Of a DNA stretch of 17,289 bases, positions 7,445 through 13,398 are shown piece by piece (position 1 is the stretch's first letter; every line of letters begins with the position of its first letter). The position numbers were made by a program, and so were the translations under genes. The stretch lies in assembly GCA_002371675.1 (NCBI GenBank), contig DFGE01000037.1, positions 86,580-103,868 on the forward strand, read 5' to 3'. The notes beneath the pieces are model-generated. The model was not told the DNA's origin and ran no database searches. It saw only the letters and a list, made by a program, of their open reading frames with translations. The stretch is from Clostridiales bacterium UBA3758 (lineage in GTDB: Bacteria; Bacillota; Clostridia; Oscillospirales; Oscillospiraceae).

Positions 7445-8205
7445 TTCTGTTCAGCCCCCTTATCTTTGTACACGCCCAGCGGGTAGTAGGGGATCATGTT
7501 CTCTTCCAGCCACTTGAGAGCCTCGACCGGGTTCAAGCCCCAGTTCGTCGGGCAGGCGGAGAGGACCTCGATCATGCAGAAGCCCTTGCCCTCCAGCTGG
7601 TACTGCATAGCCTTCTTGATGGCCTTCTTGCACTTGATGATGTTGGTATTGTTGTTGACGGCGCAGCGCTCGATGTAGTAAGAGCCGGGAACCTGGGAGA
7701 GCATCTCGCTCATCTTGATGGGCGCGCCGCACCAGGCCTCGTCACGGCCGTAGGGAGAGGTGGTGGTCTTCTGGCCAACCAGCGTGGTCGGGGCCATCTG
7801 GCCGCCGGTCATGCCGTAAATGGCGTTGTTGACGAAAATGGTGACGAGCTTCTCGCCGCGGTGCGCGGCATGGACGACCTCGGCGGTGCCGATGGAGGCC
7901 AGGTCGCCGTCGCCCTGATAGGTGAAGACCAGGGTGTCGGGCTTGGCGCGCTTGATGCCGGTGGCGACAGCGGGAGCACGGCCGTGGGCGGCCTCGTACA
8001 TATCGCAGTTGAAGTAATCATAGGCGAAGACAGAGCAGCCGACCGGGGCGACGCCGATGACGTTGCCGGCCTCGAGCTTGCCTTCCTTGACCAGCTCATC
8101 GATGCTCTCGGCGACCAGGCGGTGGATGATGCCGTGGTTGCAGCCGGGGCAGTAGTGGAACTGCTTATCGGTCAGCAGCTGGGTTTTCTCAAAGACAACA
8201 GACAT
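7441..8205 (-). CDS. vorA: 2-oxoacid:ferredoxin oxidoreductase, beta subunit (thiamine diphosphate-binding)
   Basis: 254 residues. This subunit binds thiamine diphosphate and Mg2+: the GDGD (98-101) to NN (126-127) motif is intact, followed by AIYGMTGGQMAPTT. The CPGCNHG box (19-25), conserved in these beta subunits, is present. With the alpha subunit it decarboxylates a 2-oxoacid and passes electrons through the ferredoxin-like subunit to ferredoxin, giving acyl-CoA. Start at 8205 is supported by AAGGAGGG about 8 bases upstream, inside the end of the alpha gene; only one base separates the two genes. The beta stop overlaps the vorC start. Naming of subunits A and B varies between organisms. 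Confidence 0.92.
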   Translation of the reverse strand: MSVVFEKTQLLTDKQFHYCPGCNHGIIHRLVAESIDELVKEGKLEAGNVIGVAPVGCSVFAYDYFNCDMYEAAHGRAPAVATGIKRAKPDTLVFTYQGDGDLASIGTAEVVHAAHRGEKLVTIFVNNAIYGMTGGQMAPTTLVGQKTTTSPYGRDEAWCGAPIKMSEMLSQVPGSYYIERCAVNNNTNIIKCKKAIKKAMQYQLEGKGFCMIEVLSACPTNWGLNPVEALKWLEENMIPYYPLGVYKDKGAEQK

Positions 8206-8206
8206 C

Positions 8207-9289
8207 TTACTTTCCCTCCTTCAGCATGGCGAGGATGCGGGCTTTGACTTCTTCGGTGGTCGGGAAGAGGCTGCCGCAGTGGCCGAGGAACTCGACCGGG
8301 CGGGCGCCGCTGACGGCCAGGTTGACGTCCTCGAGCATCTGGCCTTCGTTGACCTCGATGTCCAGCACTGCCTTGACCTGGGGCTGGTTGACGGCCTTCT
8401 TGAGCTCGTCGTAGGGGAAGGGCCACACCGTGATGGGACGGAACAGGCCGACCTTGTAGCCCTCTTCACGCAGCTCGTCCACAGCGCTGCGGGCGACGCG
8501 GGAGACGGTGCCGAAGGCGGTGAGAACGATCTCGGCGTCCTCGGTGCGGTAGTTCTCGAACATCACTTCGTTCTTCTCGATCTCGCGGTAGCAGGCCTGC
8601 AGCACGTTGGTGTGATCGGTCAGCTCCTCGGTGGAGATGTACATGGAGTTGATGACGGCGCGCTTGGCGGGGTCGTCGCCCGGCTTCCAGCCCATGGCGG
8701 CCCAGGGCTTGGCTTCTTTGGTCGGCTTGTACTCGACCATCTCCGGCATTTCGACCGGCTCCATCATCTGGGCGATGATGCCGTCGAGCAGGAACAGAAC
8801 GGGGATGCGGTACTTCTCGGCCTTCTCATAGGCGAACATCATCGTGTCCACGACCTCCTGGATGGAGGATGGCGCGTAGGTCAGCAGGTGGTAGTCGCCG
8901 TTGCCGCCGCCCTTGGTGGCCTGGAAATAGTCGCCCTGGGAGGCCTGGATGTTGCCGAGGCCGGGACCGCCGCGCATGACGTTCAGGATCACGCAGGGCA
9001 GCTGGGCGCCCGCGATGTAGGAGATGCCCTCCTGCTTCAGGGAGACGCCGGGAGAGGAAGAAGAGGTGATGACGCGCATGCCGGTACCGGCAGCGCCGTA
9101 CACCATGTTGATCGCCGCCACTTCGCTCTCGGCCTGCAGGAAGCAGCCGCCGATTTCGGGCATACGGGCGGACATGTATTCGGGGATCTCAGTCTGCGGG
9201 GTAATGGGGTAGCCGAAGAAGAAACGTGCGCCGGCGCGAATGGCAGCCTCGGCGATCGCTTCGGACCCCTTCATGAGAGTTAATGCCAT
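8207..9289 (-). CDS. vorB: 3-methyl-2-oxobutanoate:ferredoxin oxidoreductase, alpha subunit VorB-like
   Basis: 360 residues from the ATG at 9289, which has AGGAGG upstream; a longer in-frame start would run back into vorD. The N-terminal pyrimidine-binding domain (about 1-190) carries GYPITPQTEI (26-35) and the conserved glutamate in AESE (E54), which in the family activates thiamine diphosphate. A second domain (about 240-350) resembles domain II of pyruvate:ferredoxin oxidoreductases. The sequence reads like the VorB group, which oxidises branched-chain 2-oxoacids from valine, leucine and isoleucine. Closely related KorA proteins use 2-oxoglutarate, so substrate is probable rather than certain. 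It lies between the ferredoxin-like vorD and the beta gene in the same operon. Confidence 0.9.
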   Translation of the reverse strand: MALTLMKGSEAIAEAAIRAGARFFFGYPITPQTEIPEYMSARMPEIGGCFLQAESEVAAINMVYGAAGTGMRVITSSSSPGVSLKQEGISYIAGAQLPCVILNVMRGGPGLGNIQASQGDYFQATKGGGNGDYHLLTYAPSSIQEVVDTMMFAYEKAEKYRIPVLFLLDGIIAQMMEPVEMPEMVEYKPTKEAKPWAAMGWKPGDDPAKRAVINSMYISTEELTDHTNVLQACYREIEKNEVMFENYRTEDAEIVLTAFGTVSRVARSAVDELREEGYKVGLFRPITVWPFPYDELKKAVNQPQVKAVLDIEVNEGQMLEDVNLAVSGARPVEFLGHCGSLFPTTEEVKARILAMLKEGK

Positions 9290-9302
9290 TTTCGTTTCCT
9301 CC

Positions 9303-9512
9303 TTATAGTCTTTCGATGCGGATCGCGACATCCGGGCAGGTGCGTGCGCAGGATGCGCAGCCGATGCAGTCATCCGGGTTCACGACTTCAGCGGGATGGT
9401 AGCCTTTTGCGTTGAGTTTGGTCTTGGAAAGGGCAAGCACGCCTTTGGGACATGCTCTCGCGCACAGGCCGCAGCCTTTGCATACAATCTCGTTGATTGT
9501 AACCTTAACCAT
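9303..9512 (-). CDS. vorD: 2-oxoacid oxidoreductase delta subunit, 2x[4Fe-4S] ferredoxin-like
   Basis: 69 residues with two classical 4Fe-4S ligand sets: C11, C14, C17, C21 and C49, C52, C55, C59, each last Cys followed by Pro. This small subunit relays electrons from the thiamine site to external ferredoxin. The ATG at 9512 follows GAGG at a 7-base spacing. It is the first of the four enzyme genes, 13 bases before vorB and 99 bases after the P-loop NTPase gene. A small hairpin with a T-tract sits in that 99-base gap. Confidence 0.92.
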   Translation of the reverse strand: MVKVTINEIVCKGCGLCARACPKGVLALSKTKLNAKGYHPAEVVNPDDCIGCASCARTCPDVAIRIERL

Positions 9513-9553
9513 GTTCTTACCTCTTTTCCTTGATAGATTTGCAGGTCTATTCT

Positions 9554-9572
9554 AAAAACCGTCACGCGACGG
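9554..9572 (-). terminator. Weak terminator or attenuator between the NTPase gene and vorD
   Basis: On the - strand, CCGTC-GCGT-GACGG (9572-9559) is followed directly by TTTTT (9558-9554). The stem is only five base pairs, but GC-rich and placed before a U-run, so partial termination is plausible. It lies 40-odd bases upstream of vorD and would let the NTPase and the oxidoreductase be made at different levels. Confidence 0.35.
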
Positions 9573-9611
9573 ATGGGGATACGCTTTTCGCTTCGTCCCG
9601 GCCGGGCAGGC

Positions 9612-10370
9612 TCAGTCCATATTGGTCCGGTAAAAATTGCCGGGGCGGGGGTTGGAGGGGTTCTGATCCAGACTGTGGATCCAGGAATCCCAGTCGCGCT
9701 GCATATAGGTGTCGATCGCAAGGGGGGTGCCGATGTATTTCGGGTCGTGCCCCTCGGCGAGAAAGCGGTCGAGAAACTGCTTCTTGCCGGAGGTGTAGAG
9801 CACCGGAACGCCGGTGCGCTCCGAGACCTCGCGGATCATCTCGTAGCCGTCGCGCAGCTCGGCGTCGGTGGTGGCGATGGCGAGGTTGGTGTTGTTGATC
9901 ATACCGGTGATCTGCAGGCGGGAGTGGATCTGCATCTCCTCCTGCAGCTTGATGATGCGCTCCACCGTCCCGGCGAGCGGGCGGCGGATGTTCACCACGT
10001 TCAGCACCTCCAGAGCGCCGGGCTCGAGCTCCATGAAGTCCTGATAGTAACGCGCCACGGCCGTGGCGCCCACGGCGTCGCCGCCGACGTCGAACACAAC
10101 GGTGTCCCAGTCCATGGCGAAGGCGGAGGCAACCTCAGCGGGAACGGAGAGCGTTTCAATACCGGCGCAGGCGAAGTTCGGGGAGACCAGGCGGATCTCC
10201 TTCATCTGGGTCATCCTGCCGCGCTCAGTCAGGCGGAAGTATGTGTTGACCATATCGAGATCCAGCAGCTCCGTCCGATCGCCGCGCTCAGCCGCCTTGA
10301 AGGCGAAATTCAGCGCCAGCTCCGTCTTGCCGCTGCCGTAATTGCCGATCAGAACATACACTTTCTTCAT
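9612..10370 (-). CDS. P-loop NTPase (SIMIBI/MinD-like) of unknown role, first gene of the vor operon
   Basis: 252 residues from the ATG at 10370; GGAG lies 9 bases upstream, and a GTG at 10385 is a weaker alternative. Walker A is GNYGSGKT (9-16). A second switch-like motif, VVFDVGGD (91-98), and GMINNTNLA (156-164) resemble the switch II and base-recognition regions of SIMIBI-class NTPases such as MinD, CobQ-type and metal-cluster or cofactor insertion proteins. There is no membrane segment and no cysteine cluster. The biochemical role is not recognisable. Its position, directly after the operon promoter and ahead of vorDBAC, suggests it assists, assembles or regulates the oxidoreductase; that is inference from context only. 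Confidence 0.8.
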   Translation of the reverse strand: MKKVYVLIGNYGSGKTELALNFAFKAAERGDRTELLDLDMVNTYFRLTERGRMTQMKEIRLVSPNFACAGIETLSVPAEVASAFAMDWDTVVFDVGGDAVGATAVARYYQDFMELEPGALEVLNVVNIRRPLAGTVERIIKLQEEMQIHSRLQITGMINNTNLAIATTDAELRDGYEMIREVSERTGVPVLYTSGKKQFLDRFLAEGHDPKYIGTPLAIDTYMQRDWDSWIHSLDQNPSNPRPGNFYRTNMD

Positions 10371-10400
10371 ATGGTCACACTCCACCAGTTTTCTGTGTCC

Positions 10401-10429
10401 AGTTTACCACTGTGTGAAAAACACGTCAA
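10401..10429 (-). promoter_or_regulatory. Promoter of the NTPase-vorDBAC operon
   Basis: On the - strand, TTGACG (10429-10424), a 17-base spacer and TAAACT (10406-10401) make a good sigma-A promoter. Transcription would start near 10394, leaving about 25 bases before the NTPase start codon. A further TTGACA at 10468-10463 lacks a good partner at normal spacing. Confidence 0.6.
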
Positions 10430-10727
10430 TCCGCAAAATGCCTATTTTTTATCCCTGTTTGGTGTCAAAATGCCAATGCGTTTTTTCTTGTGCATTCAAA
10501 ACGGTTCATTATTCTCGATTTCCCCCCATATGTGCTCTTCTTCAAAAACTGGCAGGATCTCTGCCCTCCGCGTCCCCGTACGAGGCGCAGGAAACAGCGG
10601 CCCGGCACTTGCCCGGAACAGCTGCGCAAAGAAGGGCAAAGGGCTCCGTTTTTGCACTTTTTGCGCGGCAGGGGGCCGCCCCGAAGGGATCGACCCCAAG
10701 CCGTCTGCGGGAAAGCGTCAAAAACAC
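10430..10727. other. Non-coding stretch between the vor and atp operons
   Basis: No supported gene is seen. The left part (to about 10530) is AT-rich and may hold upstream elements of the vor promoter. The right part is GC-rich, with an imperfect hairpin around 10672-10697 (GGGG...CCCC enclosing CCC-GAA-GGG). Open frames crossing it have no ribosome binding sites and no recognisable protein character. Confidence 0.5.
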
Positions 10728-10763
10728 CAAAACGGGGAGCTTCTTCGGAAGCTCCCCGTTTTG
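10728..10763 (-). terminator. Intrinsic terminator of the ATP synthase operon
   Basis: A perfect 16-bp stem pairs CAAAACGGGGAGCTTC (10728-10743) with GAAGCTCCCCGTTTTG (10748-10763). Read on the - strand it ends in GTTTTGGTGTTTTTG, a good U-rich tail, and it lies 43 bases after the atpC stop. On the + strand the loop is a C(TTCG)G tetraloop. Confidence 0.9.
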
Positions 10764-10806
10764 CATGCTCGTATTCGATTGTCTGCGATTTATCCGAAGT
10801 GCGGCG

Positions 10807-11082
10807 TCAGCGCTCCGCGTCGTCCGGGAGGAGCTGCGCCGAGGAGGCGAGGATCGTCACCTCGTTCTGCTGCACATCGGCGACGCCCCCGCTCACGAGC
10901 ACGCGCGCCGCGCCCTCCTCGCCGGTGCAGCGCAGCACGCCCTTGCCGAGCGCGCACAGCAGCGGCGCATGGCCGCCCAGGATGCCGAGCGAGCCGTAGG
11001 GCAGCGGGAGGTTCACATAGTCCGCCCGCCGGTCGAGCACCGTCTCGGTCGAGGTCAGTACGGTCAGGTGAAGCTTATCCAT
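10807..11082 (-). CDS. atpC: ATP synthase epsilon subunit, short form lacking the C-terminal helical domain
   Basis: 91 residues beginning MDKLHLTVLTSTETVLDRRA. The start at 11082 overlaps the atpD stop as TGATG, indicating translational coupling. The beta-sandwich domain is complete, with GSLGILGGHAPLL (30-42) matching the family's GxFGxLPGHAPLL signature and the VSGGVADVQQNEVTILA strand pair. The chain stops after this domain. Most bacterial epsilon subunits have about 130-140 residues, with a C-terminal two-helix domain that can block hydrolysis by inserting into the alpha3beta3 cavity; that domain is absent here. Epsilon sits with gamma on the rotating central stalk and contacts the c ring. 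Confidence 0.92.
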   Translation of the reverse strand: MDKLHLTVLTSTETVLDRRADYVNLPLPYGSLGILGGHAPLLCALGKGVLRCTGEEGAARVLVSGGVADVQQNEVTILASSAQLLPDDAER

Positions 11083-12464
11083 CAGAAGCTCCCCCGCTTG
11101 GCGAGCACCTCGTCGATGCTGCCGCACATCAGGAAGGCCTGCTCGGGCAGGTCGTCGACCTCGCCGCCGAGGATGGCCTCAAAACCCCGGAGCGTGTCCT
11201 CGAGCTTGACGTAGCGGCCCTCCATGCCGGTGAAGGCCTCGGCCACGTGGAAGGGCTGGGACAGGAAACGCTGGATCCTGCGGGCGCGGGCGACGGTCGC
11301 GCGATCCTCCGCGCCGAGCTCGTCCATGCCGAGGACTGCGATGATGTCCTGCAGCTGCTTGTATTTCTCGAGCACCATCTGTACCGCGCGGGCGGTCTTA
11401 TAGTGCCGCTCGCCGAGGATGCCGGGCTCGAGGATGCGGGAGGTGGAGTCCAGCGGGTCGACAGCGGGATAGATGCCGAGCTCCGCGATGGAGCGCGCGA
11501 GCACCGTGGTGGCGTCGAGGTGGGCGAAGGCTGTGGCCGGCGCGGGGTCGGTCAGGTCGTCGGCGGGCACGTAGATCGCCTGCACGGAGGTGACGGAGCC
11601 GTGCGAGGTGGAGGTGATGCGCTCCTGCAGATCGCCCATTTCGGAGGCCAGGGTCGGCTGATAGCCGACGGCGGAGGGCATGCGCCCCAGCAGGGCGGAG
11701 ACCTCGGAGCCGGCCTGGGTGAAGCGGAAGATATTGTCGATAAACAGCAGCACGTCCTGCCCGCTCTTGTCGCGGAAATTCTCCGCGATGGTGAGACCCG
11801 AGAGCGGCACGCGCAGACGGGCTCCGGGCGGCTCGTTCATCTGGCCGAAGACCAGGGCGGTCTTTTTTATGACACCGCTCTCGGTCATCTCGTGCCAGAG
11901 GTCGTTGCCCTCGCGGCTGCGCTCGCCCACGCCGGTGAACACGGAGTAGCCGCCGTGCTCGTAGGCCACGTTGCGGATCAGCTCCTGGATGAGCACCGTT
12001 TTGCCCACGCCCGCGCCGCCGAACAGGCCGATCTTGCCGCCCTTGGAATAGGGCGCCAGCAGGTCAATGACCTTGATGCCGGTCTCCAGCATCTCGGTGG
12101 CGGGATGGATCTCAGTGAAGACAGGGGGCTTGCGGTGGATAGGCAGGCGCTCGGCCTCGACCGGACCCTTGCCGTCGATGGGCTCGCCGACGACGTTGAA
12201 CATGCGCCCCAGCGTCGCCTCGCCGACCGGCATGGTAATGGAGGAGCCGGTGTTCACCGCCTCCGCGCCGCGGGAGATACCGTCGGTGGAGGAGAGGGCG
12301 ATGCAGCGCACGTCGCCGTTGCCGATCTGCTGCACGACCTCCAGCACGACCTTGCGCGCCGGCAGGCGGATCTCCACGGCGTGATAGATCTCCGGGAGCT
12401 GCCCCTCGGGAAAATGCACATCGACCACGGGGCCGATGACTCTCTTTACGATTCCGTTTTCCAT
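11082..12464 (-). CDS. atpD: ATP synthase F1 beta subunit
   Basis: 460 residues, a full-length catalytic beta subunit. Walker A GGAGVGKT (149-156), catalytic glutamate in GERSREGND (E181), Walker B LLFIDNIFR (239-247) and the PAVDPLDSTSR family signature (333-343) are intact. The lever motif, usually DELSEED, reads DELGAED (381-387), a mild variant at the gamma/epsilon contact. GGAGG precedes the ATG at 12464, 13 bases after the atpG stop. With the alpha part of the upstream fusion it forms the hexamer that makes or hydrolyses ATP. The stop codon overlaps the atpC start. Confidence 0.97.
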   Translation of the reverse strand: MENGIVKRVIGPVVDVHFPEGQLPEIYHAVEIRLPARKVVLEVVQQIGNGDVRCIALSSTDGISRGAEAVNTGSSITMPVGEATLGRMFNVVGEPIDGKGPVEAERLPIHRKPPVFTEIHPATEMLETGIKVIDLLAPYSKGGKIGLFGGAGVGKTVLIQELIRNVAYEHGGYSVFTGVGERSREGNDLWHEMTESGVIKKTALVFGQMNEPPGARLRVPLSGLTIAENFRDKSGQDVLLFIDNIFRFTQAGSEVSALLGRMPSAVGYQPTLASEMGDLQERITSTSHGSVTSVQAIYVPADDLTDPAPATAFAHLDATTVLARSIAELGIYPAVDPLDSTSRILEPGILGERHYKTARAVQMVLEKYKQLQDIIAVLGMDELGAEDRATVARARRIQRFLSQPFHVAEAFTGMEGRYVKLEDTLRGFEAILGGEVDDLPEQAFLMCGSIDEVLAKRGSF

Positions 12465-12477
12465 GGTCGCCTCCAGC

Positions 12478-13329
12478 TTATTCTTTGTCCGCGAGCGCCG
12501 CCGCGCCGCCGACGATCTCGGAGATCTCGGTGGTGATGGCTGCCTGGCGGGCGTGGTTGAGCTCCTGGGTGAGCTCGGCGATCAGTTCCTCAGTGCTGTC
12601 CGAGGCGGAGGTCATCGCCGTCATGCGCGCGGAGTGTTCCCCGGCGCGGGCCTCCAGCAGAGCCGCGTGCACGCTGTTGTTGAGATAGAGGTCTACGAGG
12701 CTCTCCAGGAGCGAGGCGCGGTCGGGCTCGAAGATCACGCCCTCGGGGGGCGGCGCGCTCTCCGGTCTCTCCAGCGGTAGCAGGGTCTTATGACAGGGCT
12801 GCTGCGCGAGCACGGAGCGGAAATGCTGATACACCAGCACGATCTCGTCGGCCTCGCCTTCGCGGTAGAGCGCGCGGAGGAAATCCGCAAGCTGTAGCGC
12901 CTCGTCAGCCTTCGGCGTGTCGCTGACCTCGAAATTCCGGCGCAGCGGGATGCCCGCGGAGCCGATCAGATCCCGGCCCCAGCGCCCGACCGTCACGAGG
13001 ATGCAGTCCCGCGCTTCGCGTGCGCGGAGCTCCTCGAGATAGCGCAGCAGCGCTGTGTTGTAGGTCCCGCAGAGGCCGCGGTTGCCCACGATGAGCACAT
13101 AGCACACGGTTTTGGACGCCGGATGCGGCGTGAGATAAACATTGTCCGTCTCTCCCCCGCACACATGCGCAAGGATCGCGCCGCTCTTTTCCGCAAAGCT
13201 CCGCAGCGGGCCGAAGGCAGTCTGCGTGCGGCGCAGCTTGGTGGCGGCAACCATCTTCATGGACTTGGTGATCTGCTGGGTGTTCTGTACGCTCTTGATG
13301 TGGCTGCGGATCTTGCGCAGATTCGCCAT
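12478..13329 (-). CDS. atpG: ATP synthase F1 gamma subunit
   Basis: 283 residues, normal length for the central rotor shaft. The N-terminal helix has IRSHIKSVQNTQQITKSMKM (7-26), and the C-terminal family signature ITTEISEIVGGAAAL (about 265-279) is present. The central Rossmann-like domain includes NRGLCGTYN (about 83-91). GGGAGG precedes the ATG by 8 bases. The 69-base gap separating it from the fusion gene is the longest inside the operon and contains a small GC hairpin. No unusual insertion, such as the redox-regulated cysteine loop of chloroplast gamma, is seen. Confidence 0.96.
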   Translation of the reverse strand: MANLRKIRSHIKSVQNTQQITKSMKMVAATKLRRTQTAFGPLRSFAEKSGAILAHVCGGETDNVYLTPHPASKTVCYVLIVGNRGLCGTYNTALLRYLEELRAREARDCILVTVGRWGRDLIGSAGIPLRRNFEVSDTPKADEALQLADFLRALYREGEADEIVLVYQHFRSVLAQQPCHKTLLPLERPESAPPPEGVIFEPDRASLLESLVDLYLNNSVHAALLEARAGEHSARMTAMTSASDSTEELIAELTQELNHARQAAITTEISEIVGGAAALADKE

Positions 13330-13361
13330 TTCTGCCGCCTCCCTTCCTCAGCCCTGCCGCC

Positions 13362-13380
13362 CCCGCCCTGTTCCGGCGGG
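13362..13380 (-). promoter_or_regulatory. GC hairpin between the fusion gene and atpG
   Basis: CCCGCC (13362-13367) pairs with GGCGGG (13375-13380) around a 7-base loop in the only sizeable gap of the atp operon. No T-tract follows on the - strand, so it is more likely an mRNA stability or processing element than a terminator. Confidence 0.3.
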
Positions 13381-13398
13381 AATGACGGCGCGGCTTTC

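Noticed and set aside
9573..12536. 987-codon open frame on the + strand across the NTPase gene, the intergenic region, atpC and atpD
   Set aside because: It is antisense to well-identified genes and runs through a terminator and a promoter; its composition is that of a GC-bias artefact.
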